A stretch of DNA of 64,000 nt from VYFG01 sp965248685. Its GTDB lineage: Bacteria; Pseudomonadota; Gammaproteobacteria; Arenicellales; Poriferihabitantaceae. The position numbers and the translations under genes were made by a program. The stretch covers positions 1,302,001 to 1,366,000 of the forward strand of contig CBDFKC010000003.1 of the NCBI GenBank assembly GCA_965248685.1, given 5' to 3'. The notes below the pieces were generated by a model that did no database searches, had not been told where the DNA came from, and worked only from the letters and a program-made list of their open reading frames with translations. Of this stretch, positions 1 through 8,248 are shown piece by piece. Positions within the stretch are counted from its first letter, which is position 1, and every line of letters starts with the position of its first letter.

Positions 1-1878
1 GACGATGAATTGGAGAGGGTTTGGGCGCCGGTTTCACATTTAAATAGCGTCCGTGACAGTAAAGAGCTGCGTGAAGTCTATCAGGCCTGCCTGCCAAAAC
101 TGTCTGACTATGCATCTGAAATGGGTCAAAACCGCCAGCTCTTTGATAAGATTCTAGCGATTCAGAATAATTCCAGAAATTCACTCGTCGACCTGGCCCG
201 GAAAAAAGTTATTGACAATGCGATTAGGGACTTTCGCTTATCGGGAATCGATCTAAGCCCAGAAGATCAACAACGGTACCGTGAAATATCCAGCGAACTA
301 TCACGGATTTGCAATCAGTTTTCGCAAAATGTACTGGACGCAACCGATGCCTGGTCCATCGATATCGAGGATAACGCCATGGTCCATGGAATTCCTCCAG
401 GCGGATTGGATCTGGCTCGCCAGACCGCCAGTGACGCAGGTGTTGAAGGCTGGCGGTTTAATCTACAGGCGCCGTCTTATATGGCGGTGATGTCATATGC
501 AAATTCCGCTGACCTGCGTCAACAGATGTATCGAGCCTATGTTACCCGGGCAAGCGAAATTGGACCAAATGGTGGTCAATGGGACAATTCTGAAGTAATT
601 AGCGAGATTTTGCGGTTGCGCGGTGAGCTGGCATCTCTCCTGGGCTTTGAGGATTATGCGGCCTATTCAGTGACCACTAAAATGGCAGATTCCAGTACCG
701 AGATTCTCGATTTCCTGGGTGAGTTATCTGACAAGTCCAGACCTGTCGGGGAAAAGGAAGTAGCAGAATTACAGCAGTTTGCCAGTGATCATCTCGGTTA
801 CCAACGGTTGGAACCGTGGGATTATGCTTATGTCAGCGAGCAGCTGAGACAACACTTGTACGATTTCTCTCAGGAAGCGCTGCGACCTTATTTCCCCCTT
901 CCAAAGGTTTTGCAAGGTATGTTCGAGATAGTCGGGCGACTATTCGGGATTAAAGTAGAACCAGAGGAATCACCCCAGGTATGGCACCCGGAAGTACAGT
1001 TTTTCCGAATCGTGGATAGTGAGGACGCTATTCGAGGGTATTTCTATACCGATCTTTATGCGCGTAAACAGAAAAGAGGGGGCGCCTGGATGGCTGATTG
1101 TATCGGGCGACGTACCACTATTCAGGGGGTTCAACTTCCGGTGGCGTTCCTCACCTGTAATTTTTCCGCACCAGTTAAGCCAAAACCATCGTTGCTGACC
1201 CATGATGAGGTGATGACCCTCTTCCATGAATTTGGCCACGGCCTCCACCACATGCTGACGAAAGTGGATGTTTCTGCGGTTTCGGGAATTAACGGGGTGC
1301 CATGGGACGCGGTGGAATTACCCAGCCAGTTTCTCGAGAACTGGTGTTGGGAACGACAAGCTCTCGATCTTATTTCCGGCCATGTTGATTCTGCACAGCC
1401 GCTGCCAGGCACACTGTTGGAAAAGATGCGTTTAGCCCGAAATTTTCAATCGGCTATGCAAATGTGCCGGCAGATCGAATTCAGCCTGTTCGATATGAGA
1501 ATCCACCTTGGAAATGAACCGCTGACAGTAGCAGCGGTCCAGGATATCCTTAATCAAGTGCGGAGTCAGGTTTCTGTGGTTGAAGTCCCTGAATTTAATC
1601 GGTTTCAGCACGGCTTTGGACATATTTTTGCCGGCGGTTATGCCGCCGGGTACTATAGTTATAAATGGGCGGAAGTATTGTCCGCAGACGCCTTCAGCCT
1701 ATTTGAAGAAAATGGCATTTTCGACCGTCAAACGGGACGTAAATTCCTGCAAAATATACTGGAAAGGGGAGGTACCGAGGAGCCAATGGCCTTATTTGAA
1801 GCATTTAGGGGCAGAAAACCCACAGTGGACGCTTTGTTACGTCACTCGGGATTGAGCTTGTTAGAGGTTGCAGCGTAA
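1..1878 (+). CDS. prlC: Oligopeptidase A, M3 family zinc peptidase (5' partial)
   Basis: This is a cytoplasmic M3 metallopeptidase that degrades short peptides and cleaved signal peptides. The reading frame is open from the first base of the window. The usual family length is about 680 residues and about 625 are present, so the N-terminus lies outside; the TTG at position 10 is not the true start. Counting from the codon at 10, the zinc motif HEFGH is at residues 406-410, and Glu436 in VELPSQ is the expected third ligand. The C-terminal block, with GGYAAGYYSY, is intact. The next gene follows after 9 bases on the same strand. Assignment to the OpdA/PrlC subgroup rests on the GVPWDAVELPSQFLENW region, which is typical of the bacterial enzyme. 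Confidence 0.95.
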   Translation, partial: DDELERVWAPVSHLNSVRDSKELREVYQACLPKLSDYASEMGQNRQLFDKILAIQNNSRNSLVDLARKKVIDNAIRDFRLSGIDLSPEDQQRYREISSELSRICNQFSQNVLDATDAWSIDIEDNAMVHGIPPGGLDLARQTASDAGVEGWRFNLQAPSYMAVMSYANSADLRQQMYRAYVTRASEIGPNGGQWDNSEVISEILRLRGELASLLGFEDYAAYSVTTKMADSSTEILDFLGELSDKSRPVGEKEVAELQQFASDHLGYQRLEPWDYAYVSEQLRQHLYDFSQEALRPYFPLPKVLQGMFEIVGRLFGIKVEPEESPQVWHPEVQFFRIVDSEDAIRGYFYTDLYARKQKRGGAWMADCIGRRTTIQGVQLPVAFLTCNFSAPVKPKPSLLTHDEVMTLFHEFGHGLHHMLTKVDVSAVSGINGVPWDAVELPSQFLENWCWERQALDLISGHVDSAQPLPGTLLEKMRLARNFQSAMQMCRQIEFSLFDMRIHLGNEPLTVAAVQDILNQVRSQVSVVEVPEFNRFQHGFGHIFAGGYAAGYYSYKWAEVLSADAFSLFEENGIFDRQTGRKFLQNILERGGTEEPMALFEAFRGRKPTVDALLRHSGLSLLEVAA

Positions 1879-1887
1879 AATGGCAAT

Positions 1888-2517
1888 ATGGTTATAAGTA
1901 ATCGAAATCTGGTATCGCTGGCCATCGCGCTTTCGATGGGACTCATTTCAGTGGCCGCTAATTCGGCCAGTCTGTACAAATGGATTGACGCAAATGGCAA
2001 TGTTACCTACCAAGATACGCCGCCGCCAGATAACGTCGAGTTTGAAGAAACCAATATATCTGAACCCGTGCCACCATCGACTGATGGGTCTCAGCTCTTA
2101 ATGGAAGAGGCGGCCCTGGCAAATCCAGTCTCGTTATATACTGTGCCGGCGTGTGATAGTTGTGATCTGGTTCGGCTCTTCCTGGAGCGAAACTCTGTTC
2201 CTTTTGCCGAGAAAAATGTCCGTAATAATGTCCCGGTGCAGGATGAGTTGGAAACAAAGTCGGGATCCCTGGAAGTTCCAACTTTGATCGTTGGTGACAA
2301 GGTTATCGAAGGTTATAGTCGATCATCAATTAAAGCGGTGCTGGTTGAGGCGGGATTCCCTATTGATCTCCCGGAAAATGCCCAGCAAACTGGAGATTCA
2401 TCTGGAGCCGCGGGAGAACTGGATCAAGATGGCCTGGAACAGGATGAGTCTGTATTTGAGGATAGCGATGACCCATCGATTTTCGAATCAGAATTTACGG
2501 ATAGTGAAGAATCATAG
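1888..2517 (+). CDS. DUF4124 and glutaredoxin-like envelope protein
   Basis: The protein has 209 residues. It begins with a signal peptide (about residues 1-27, hydrophobic core then AANSAS), which suggests export. Residues 28-45 (LYKWIDANGNVTYQDTPP) match the short DUF4124 motif of proteobacterial envelope proteins. Residues about 80-155 form a glutaredoxin-like fold with a CDSC redox motif at Cys89-Cys92 and a VPTLIVGD segment carrying the cis-proline. The last 40 residues are strongly acidic and low in complexity, so probably disordered. An exported glutaredoxin is likely to act on protein thiols in the periplasm, but the substrate is unknown. It starts 9 bases after prlC and may be co-transcribed with it. 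Confidence 0.8.
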   Translation: MVISNRNLVSLAIALSMGLISVAANSASLYKWIDANGNVTYQDTPPPDNVEFEETNISEPVPPSTDGSQLLMEEAALANPVSLYTVPACDSCDLVRLFLERNSVPFAEKNVRNNVPVQDELETKSGSLEVPTLIVGDKVIEGYSRSSIKAVLVEAGFPIDLPENAQQTGDSSGAAGELDQDGLEQDESVFEDSDDPSIFESEFTDSEES

Positions 2518-2655
2518 ATAGCAGATTATTGATTGGGGTAGTCATTCAGAGGAAAATTCAGTAAAAATATCGATCCAGCACCAATAACCGGACCGGGATT
2601 TATCGGCAATAGTTTCGGGCGCAAACTCGCCTGACAAAAACAAGAGGAATTAACT

Positions 2656-3282
2656 ATGAAAAATATACTCGTTGTAAATCCCAAGGGCGGATGTGGTAAA
2701 ACGACGTTGACCACAAACCTTGCGAGCTACTACGCTTTGTGGGAGGTTCCTGTTGCCCTAATCGATCTTGATCCGCAACAGTCGAGTCAACAGTGGCTTG
2801 CGCAACGGAGCAAAGATCTCAATCCGATAGTAGGAATTGATGGGACCCATGGAAAACTTTCGGTGCCGGACGGAATTGCCCGAGTCATAATTGATGCACC
2901 TGCCAGGACCACGTCTACTCAGTTAAAGCGACTGTTTAACAAAGCAGACGAGGTGTTAATTCCGGTTTTGCCATCACCGATAGACATTCGGGCTGCCGGT
3001 GGATTTATTGGGGAGTTGTTGTTGGATAAGATGCTACGCCAGTCCAGAATCGGCTTGGTCGCCAATCGGGTCAGAGAAAACACCCTGATCTATAATAATC
3101 TGGAAAGTTTTTTAAACAAACTCAAAATTCCTTTAGTGGCCAGTTTAAGAGACACCCAAAACTATATAAGAGCTGCTGACGGTGGCTTTGGTATTTTCGA
3201 GATGCCGCCGTATCTCGTCGACAAAGATATGGATAACTGGAAACCATTGATACGATGGATCGAAAAGGATCATAAGATTTAA
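2656..3282 (+). CDS. ParA/MinD-family ATPase (orphan)
   Basis: This is a 208-residue deviant Walker A ATPase. The P-loop KGGCGKTT is at residues 10-17 with the signature lysine, IDLDPQQS is the switch region near residue 36, and VIIDAPA is Walker B. It has no N-terminal DNA-binding domain, like the small ParA proteins that position plasmids, chemoreceptors or other cargo. No parB, parS-like cluster or replication gene lies nearby, so a chromosome-partition role is not supported by context. A good ribosome binding site (AGAGGA, 2643-2648) precedes the ATG. The 138 bases upstream contain no gene I can support. Confidence 0.85.
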   Translation: MKNILVVNPKGGCGKTTLTTNLASYYALWEVPVALIDLDPQQSSQQWLAQRSKDLNPIVGIDGTHGKLSVPDGIARVIIDAPARTTSTQLKRLFNKADEVLIPVLPSPIDIRAAGGFIGELLLDKMLRQSRIGLVANRVRENTLIYNNLESFLNKLKIPLVASLRDTQNYIRAADGGFGIFEMPPYLVDKDMDNWKPLIRWIEKDHKI

Positions 3283-3371
3283 AGGCTAGGTCATTCGATA
3301 TTTAATATTGGTGATAGTATTAGCTGGCCCAACGACCAACAACCAACTAACAACATACGAGAGGAAAAAAA

Positions 3372-3806
3372 ATGGGACTATTTGACTTTGCATCGAACAT
3401 TGGCAAGAAACTATTTGGGGATGATGAAGAAGACGCCGGAGAGAAAATTGAACAACACATCGAGGCGGATAATCCCGGAGTCGATGGCCTTAAAGTAGAA
3501 GTCGAAGACGGCGTTGCCAAGATTTCAGGTAAAGCGAAAGATCAATCTGCTTACGAAAAAGCGATACTCATGGCGGGCAATGTGCTCGGTGTGCAAGAGG
3601 TTCAGGCCTCGGAGCTGGAGGCACCTGAACCGGAACAGAAGGTCGAATACTATGAAATTCAAAAAGGTGACACGCTGTGGGCAATCTCCAGTAAATACCT
3701 CGGTAAAGGCCACCGTTACACTGAAATTGTCGAAGCCAATCTTGAAGTGATCAAGGATGCGGACAAGATTTATCCGGGACAAAAAATACGTATTCCGCTG
3801 GATTAG
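3372..3806 (+). CDS. kbp: Kbp/YgaU-type BON-LysM protein
   Basis: The 144-residue protein has no signal peptide. It contains a BON domain (about residues 25-85, with GLKVEVEDGVAKISG) followed by a LysM domain (about 92-143, with YYEIQKGDTLWAISS and IYPGQKIRIP). Length, domain order and the opening MGLFDFASNIGKKLFG match the cytoplasmic K+-binding protein Kbp (YgaU) of E. coli, which binds potassium and supports growth at high external K+. A strong ribosome binding site (GAGGAA, 3361-3366) precedes the ATG. A likely terminator follows directly, so this probably ends the transcription unit. Confidence 0.92.
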   Translation: MGLFDFASNIGKKLFGDDEEDAGEKIEQHIEADNPGVDGLKVEVEDGVAKISGKAKDQSAYEKAILMAGNVLGVQEVQASELEAPEPEQKVEYYEIQKGDTLWAISSKYLGKGHRYTEIVEANLEVIKDADKIYPGQKIRIPLD

Positions 3807-3818
3807 TCCATTTTACTG

Positions 3819-3859
3819 TCCGCCACTGATCGATTCCATTTGGATTGAACAGTGGCGGA
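3819..3859 (+). terminator. Probable rho-independent terminator after kbp
   Basis: A perfect 10-bp inverted repeat, TCCGCCACTG (3819-3828) with CAGTGGCGGA (3850-3859), is followed by TTTTCAGTTTT. The 21-base loop can form a short inner TCCA/TGGA stem. It lies 13 bases behind the kbp stop codon and before the frmA ribosome binding site, which separates the two transcription units. Confidence 0.7.
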
Positions 3860-3901
3860 TTTTCAGTTTTATCGAACACTATTTAATAGGAGAAATTAAT
3901 C

Positions 3902-5017
3902 GTGGAAACACGCGCAGCAGTTGCCTATCAAGCTGGCAAGCCCCTTGAAATTGAGACGGTCCAATTAGAAGGCCCAAAACATGGCGAAGTCGTTGTCGAA
4001 ATTAAGGCGACAGGAATTTGCCATACCGACGAATTTACACGTTCCGGGGCTGACCCTGAAGGGTTGTTTCCGGCAATACTCGGACACGAAGGTGCTGGAA
4101 TCGTGGTGGACATCGGGCCTGGTGTTCATAGCCTAAAGAAGGGAGACCATGTTATACCGCTTTACACTCCGGAATGCAGGCAATGTGAATATTGTACCAG
4201 CGGTAAAACCAACCTCTGCCAGGCGATAAGAATTACCCAGGGACAGGGTTTAATGCCAGATGGCAGCAGCAGATTTTCACGCGGAAAAGACAGGTTGTTT
4301 CACTACATGGGAACATCCACATTTTCTAATTTTACGGTAGTTCCTGAAATTGCCCTGGCGAAAGTCCGGGAAGACGCACCATTCGACAAGATTTGTTATA
4401 TCGGCTGCGGTGTTACTACCGGTATTGGCGCGGTAATCAACACCGCCAAAGTTAAGCCCGGAGATAACGTAGTGGTATTCGGCCTCGGTGGCATAGGGTT
4501 AAACGTTATTCAGGGGGCACGCATTGCCGGCGCAAATATGATCGTAGGCGTAGATCTCAACCCTGACCGCCAGGCTCTTGGCGAAAAATTTGGCATGACG
4601 CACTTCGCCAATCCCAAGGAAATTGAAGGGGATCTGGTGCCGTATTTAGTGGATCTGACCAATGGCGGCGCGGACTACAGTTTTGAGTGTGTCGGCAATG
4701 TTGAGCTGATGCGGCAGGCGCTCGAATGTTGTCATAAAGGCTGGGGTGAAAGCATTATTATTGGGGTCGCGGGTGCCGGCCAGGAAATCAGTACACGCCC
4801 ATTCCAATTAGTTACCGGACGGGTCTGGCGTGGAACAGCATTTGGCGGCGCTAAGGGACGTACCGATGTGCCAAAAATTGTTGACTGGTATATGGAAGGC
4901 AAGATCAACATAGACGATTTGATTACCCATACCATGCCCCTAGAAGATATTAATGATGCATTCGATTTAATGCACTCCGGAGAATCAATTCGCAGTGTTG
5001 TGCTGTACGACTCATAA
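3902..5017 (+). CDS. frmA: S-(hydroxymethyl)glutathione dehydrogenase, class III ADH
   Basis: This enzyme oxidises S-hydroxymethylglutathione (formaldehyde plus glutathione) to S-formylglutathione with NAD+, and can also reduce S-nitrosoglutathione. It has 371 residues. Catalytic zinc ligands Cys40 and His62 (GHEGAG) are present, with the third Cys in YIGCGVTTG. The structural zinc cysteines are Cys92, Cys95, Cys98 and Cys106. The NAD-binding loop reads GLGGIGLNV. The start is GTG at 3902, supported by AGGAG at 3888-3892 with 9-base spacing. The S-formylglutathione hydrolase gene follows 11 bases downstream, which confirms the pathway. No FrmR-type regulator is adjacent. Confidence 0.97.
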   Translation: METRAAVAYQAGKPLEIETVQLEGPKHGEVVVEIKATGICHTDEFTRSGADPEGLFPAILGHEGAGIVVDIGPGVHSLKKGDHVIPLYTPECRQCEYCTSGKTNLCQAIRITQGQGLMPDGSSRFSRGKDRLFHYMGTSTFSNFTVVPEIALAKVREDAPFDKICYIGCGVTTGIGAVINTAKVKPGDNVVVFGLGGIGLNVIQGARIAGANMIVGVDLNPDRQALGEKFGMTHFANPKEIEGDLVPYLVDLTNGGADYSFECVGNVELMRQALECCHKGWGESIIIGVAGAGQEISTRPFQLVTGRVWRGTAFGGAKGRTDVPKIVDWYMEGKINIDDLITHTMPLEDINDAFDLMHSGESIRSVVLYDS

Positions 5018-5028
5018 CAACTTTACTG

Positions 5029-5883
5029 ATGGAAACACTTTCTGAACAACGCTGCTTCGGTGGCGTACAGGGAATTTATCGGCATACTTCTGCTGAGACT
5101 GGTACGCCAATGCAGTTTTCAGTTTTTGTACCAGCTCAGGCGACTTCTGAATCTGCGTCAGGGAATGGTGTTCCAGTGTTATGGTACTTGTCTGGTCTGA
5201 CTTGCACTGAAGAGAATTTCACGTTCAAGGCTGGGGCCCAGCGCTATGCCGCCGAACAAGGGCTCATATTAATTGCTCCGGATACCAGTCCTAGGGGCGC
5301 CGGAGTTCCGCAAGAAGATGCCAATTACGATTTTGGAACAGGTGCAGGATTTTATGTTGACGCATTGGTAAATCCGTGGAAGCAAAACTACCGCATGTAT
5401 AGCTATGTTGTTGATGAATTGCCCAACTTGGTTTTCGCCAGGTTTCCAGGAGATCAAGGCCGGCAAGGTATAACCGGACATTCTATGGGCGGTCACGGTG
5501 CCCTCACAATTGGATTGAAAAACCCTGGTACCTATCGCTCTGTTTCTGCCTTTTCGCCGATTTGTGCTCCTATGCAATGCCCATGGGGACAAAATGCCCT
5601 GGGCGGATATCTTGGGCAGGATATGTCAACATGGGCCCAGTATGATGCCAGCGAACTTATTGCCTCCGGTCATCGTAGTGGTGAAATATTGATTGATCAA
5701 GGTGCAGATGATGATTTTCTGTTAAATCAGCTGATGCCCGATAAAATAGAGCAGGCATGCGCGGCCGCAGATCAGCCACTTAGGCTTCGAATGCATCCTG
5801 GATACGATCATAGTTACTATTTTATTGCCAGCTTTATTGGTGACCACATTAAGTTTCATTCTGATCGTCTGGATGCTGGATAG
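5029..5883 (+). CDS. fghA: S-formylglutathione hydrolase
   Basis: A 284-residue serine hydrolase (esterase D family) that splits S-formylglutathione to formate and glutathione, the second step after FrmA. The nucleophile is Ser152 in GHSMGGHG. The acid is likely in GADDDF and the base His in HPGYDHSYYF, the order usual for the family. LSGLTCTEENF near residue 55 is the family's oxyanion-hole region. The gene begins 11 bases after frmA and is probably co-transcribed with it and with the membrane genes behind it. Confidence 0.96.
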   Translation: METLSEQRCFGGVQGIYRHTSAETGTPMQFSVFVPAQATSESASGNGVPVLWYLSGLTCTEENFTFKAGAQRYAAEQGLILIAPDTSPRGAGVPQEDANYDFGTGAGFYVDALVNPWKQNYRMYSYVVDELPNLVFARFPGDQGRQGITGHSMGGHGALTIGLKNPGTYRSVSAFSPICAPMQCPWGQNALGGYLGQDMSTWAQYDASELIASGHRSGEILIDQGADDDFLLNQLMPDKIEQACAAADQPLRLRMHPGYDHSYYFIASFIGDHIKFHSDRLDAG

Positions 5884-5939
5884 CATTGCATTAAATCTTG
5901 CGGTCAGGGAAAACGAAATTTCCGGGACCGATTAAGAAT

Positions 5940-6140
5940 ATGGCTCTGGTTTACGGTCTCGGTGCTTATTTTGTAACTGGCCTAATATTTTCCCTGGTTT
6001 TTTTCTTCGGCGGATATCGGGCCATCCTGCATCAAGCTGCGGGTAGCAAAGCCAGAGTCAGGTTGTTGTGGATGCCGGGAGCTGTGGCGATCTGGCCTGT
6101 ATTACTGGTGCTATGGGCAACCGGGAGGAGTAATCGGTGA
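5940..6140 (+). CDS. Small inner-membrane protein, 66 residues
   Basis: I do not recognise this protein. From ATG 5940 it has 66 residues: a first membrane segment (about residues 4-24, ALVYGLGAYFVTGLIFSLVF), a short basic loop (about 28-41, with AGSKARVR) and a second hydrophobic stretch ending at WATGRSNR. The frame also allows a TTG at 5898, but the extra 14 residues are polar and the ATG lies directly before the first helix, so I prefer the ATG. It sits 56 bases after fghA and 24 bases before another tiny membrane gene, in line with the MsrQ-Rieske gene, which suggests a small subunit of the same membrane complex. Confidence 0.6.
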   Translation: MALVYGLGAYFVTGLIFSLVFFFGGYRAILHQAAGSKARVRLLWMPGAVAIWPVLLVLWATGRSNR

Positions 6141-6164
6141 ATCGAAATCGGTGATCGAAATTTA

Positions 6165-6320
6165 ATGAAAAATGCCCATCGAAACTTCCATCGGGTTTTC
6201 TGGCTTATTGGGGCGCCACTATTAATTGTATTTTTATTGGTAAATCTTCCTTCGGATAACCGGAAGCTGCCAATTAATTCGGAAATTCCGGCAGCGTCAA
6301 AAATTGGAATTCTGCCTTGA
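6165..6320 (+). CDS. Very small single-pass membrane protein, 51 residues
   Basis: The frame from ATG 6165 to TGA 6320 encodes 51 residues: a basic N-terminus (MKNAHRNFHRVF), one hydrophobic helix (about residues 12-28, WLIGAPLLIVFLLVN) and a polar tail that begins LPSDNRKLP. The positive-inside rule predicts a cytoplasmic N-terminus. It is flanked closely by two membrane protein genes on the same strand (24 bases before, 22 after), which is the main support for it being real. No clear ribosome binding site is visible. The function is unknown. Confidence 0.5.
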   Translation: MKNAHRNFHRVFWLIGAPLLIVFLLVNLPSDNRKLPINSEIPAASKIGILP

Positions 6321-6342
6321 AAGCCCAATTGATTGAATACCA

Positions 6343-7398
6343 ATGAGCCACGCATTCGTCCCGGTAAACTGGAATAAGCGAAAACGCGTTTATGACATCG
6401 GCCTATGGATCGGCATCGTTTTGTATCTTGCCATATTCATTGTGGTCAGCAAACTTGGTTTTAGGGACGACCAGGCGATAACCACTGTTATCATTCTGAT
6501 ACGCGCATTTTCGACTTGTGGTTTTGTGATGTTGACGCTCATTTTGTGTATTGGTCCATTGGCAAGAATCGATCACAGATTTCTTCCATTATTATATAAC
6601 CGTCGTCATTTCGGGGTTTCATTCTTCGTTATTGCCTTGCTGCACAGTGCCCTGGCAATATTCTGGTATCACAGCTTCGGGATGATAAATCCGCTGGTCT
6701 CGGTAGTAACCTCGGGGGGCGACTACCAGGGGCTGTCTGGATTTCCCTTCCAGTTATTTGGTTTGCTTGCGCTACTGATTTTTTTCGTTATGGCGGCTAC
6801 CAGTCACGACTATTGGAATGCCGTGCTCGGTCCATTGTGGAAGTCGGTACACGTTCTGATTTATCCGGCTTATGCTTTACTGGTGCTACACGTTGGGTTC
6901 GGTGCGATGCAGCAGGATAATACCGGCATTTTGCCGGTGATGGTAATTGCCAGCGTCATACTGGTTGGGGGCTTGCATTTGTACGCCGCAATATTTTGCT
7001 CTGGAGAAACGGCCCGATTTCCAGCAGCGGCGGATTGGGTAGACGTCGGCCCATGGCAAGACATTGAAAATGATCGAGCGATCACGGTGCGAATTGGGGA
7101 TGACGAACGGGTGGCGGTGTTTCGTTACGACCAGAATAAACTTTGCGCGGTTTCCAACGTATGCCAACACCAGAATGGACCTCTTGGTGAAGGGAAAGTG
7201 ATTGATGGTTGTATAACCTGTCCCTGGCACGGATACCAATATCGTCCGGAAGATGGTTGCTCACCGCCACCGTTTACCGAAAAAATCGAAACCTATCACT
7301 TAAAGCTCGAAGGAGATAAGGTTTATCTCGATCCCAAGGCGTTGCCCAAGGGAAGCGCACGGCCAGTGACCGAAATAGATTCGGGTAACAATCAATGA
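6343..7398 (+). CDS. MsrQ-like haem membrane domain fused to Rieske 2Fe-2S domain
   Basis: The 351-residue protein has two parts. Residues about 15-220 form six hydrophobic helices of the ferric-reductase-like (MsrQ/YedZ) type. NRRHFGVSFFVIALLH resembles the MsrQ segment before its first haem histidine, and His101, His170 and His183 are the candidate haem ligands. Residues about 235-330 are a Rieske domain with CQH (Cys274, His276) and CPWH (Cys293, His296), spaced as a standard 2Fe-2S site. This implies electron transfer between a membrane haem b and a soluble iron-sulfur cluster. The partner is unknown, and no MsrP gene is nearby. It overlaps the next gene by 4 bases, so the two are translationally coupled. 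Confidence 0.85.
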   Translation: MSHAFVPVNWNKRKRVYDIGLWIGIVLYLAIFIVVSKLGFRDDQAITTVIILIRAFSTCGFVMLTLILCIGPLARIDHRFLPLLYNRRHFGVSFFVIALLHSALAIFWYHSFGMINPLVSVVTSGGDYQGLSGFPFQLFGLLALLIFFVMAATSHDYWNAVLGPLWKSVHVLIYPAYALLVLHVGFGAMQQDNTGILPVMVIASVILVGGLHLYAAIFCSGETARFPAAADWVDVGPWQDIENDRAITVRIGDDERVAVFRYDQNKLCAVSNVCQHQNGPLGEGKVIDGCITCPWHGYQYRPEDGCSPPPFTEKIETYHLKLEGDKVYLDPKALPKGSARPVTEIDSGNNQ

Positions 7399-8162
7399 AA
7401 AAATCTGCGGATAAACCCTTTTTCGTGGGATATCTTGAAATGCCGGCGAAACTCGCGAAATTCTATGTTCCCCTGAGCCTGTTGCTTATCGGTTTTACCG
7501 GGTTTGTCGGGTACTCCATTGCTGCTTTACAAAAACCCACCGGCCCGGCGGTGTGGATTACGGATTCTGTGGAAACTATTGAGGGCATTATATCGGTTGA
7601 TCCTTATCCGGTATTGCACCGGATTGATCCCACTAACCCGGATCAACTGGAATCGATATTATTGGTCCAACAAGGCAAGTACTCGGCAGATGAGATTTCG
7701 CTGAAATATCATAATCAACCGGTCAAAGTTTCCGGATTTAAAGTTCAGCGTGGCGGCTGGACCATGTTGGAACTGCGATCTGGAGACGATATTCAACCAG
7801 CAGCTGCGCAAACCGGAGAAGATACTACCTCGACGCTATCAAATAAATCGGTGGTTGTTGATCTGGGGCCGATAACGCTTACGGGCGAGATTCTCGATTC
7901 CAAATGTTTTTTGGGAGTTATGAAACCCGGCGCTGGCTTGGTGCACAAAGCCTGTGCAGAAGTTTGTCTGATCGGTGGTATTCCGACCATGTTGCTGGTT
8001 CGTGGAAAAGATCAACGTAAATACGGATACATTCTGACCAATCCCGACGGCACCAGCGTATCAAAAAAAATAGCGTATAAAGCCGCAGATTTAGTTGAAG
8101 TCTCAGGCAATTTGGAACAAAAAGGCGATTTGCTTTATTTAAAAATGTCTAACAAAATTTAA
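7395..8162 (+). CDS. Membrane-anchored protein with conserved Cys/His motif
   Basis: Function is not known. The 255-residue protein has an N-terminal cytoplasmic stretch and one membrane helix (about residues 23-45), with the rest probably periplasmic. The C-terminal part carries DSKCFLGVMKPG at 168-179 and HKACAEVCLIGGIP at 184-197, giving Cys171, His184, Cys187 and Cys191. This looks like a metal or haem-handling or redox site and resembles a recurrent motif in uncharacterised envelope proteins. Around residues 160-255 the pattern of short beta strands (TGEILD, VEVSGNLEQKGDLLYLK) suggests an OB-like fold. It overlaps the MsrQ-Rieske gene by 4 bases, so the two products probably work together. 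Confidence 0.7.
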   Translation: MKKSADKPFFVGYLEMPAKLAKFYVPLSLLLIGFTGFVGYSIAALQKPTGPAVWITDSVETIEGIISVDPYPVLHRIDPTNPDQLESILLVQQGKYSADEISLKYHNQPVKVSGFKVQRGGWTMLELRSGDDIQPAAAQTGEDTTSTLSNKSVVVDLGPITLTGEILDSKCFLGVMKPGAGLVHKACAEVCLIGGIPTMLLVRGKDQRKYGYILTNPDGTSVSKKIAYKAADLVEVSGNLEQKGDLLYLKMSNKI

Positions 8163-8248
8163 CCTGAACCCATCAAACCCTGTGTGTCCGACTACTTGGT
8201 ACGGCTGCGTGGCAACACACCGTCATTTAAATTATTGTTATCGACCAA

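Noticed and set aside
8182..8220. GTGTGT/ACACAC inverted repeat between convergent genes
   Set aside because: Only 6 bp with a 27-base loop and no T tract; too weak to call a terminator.
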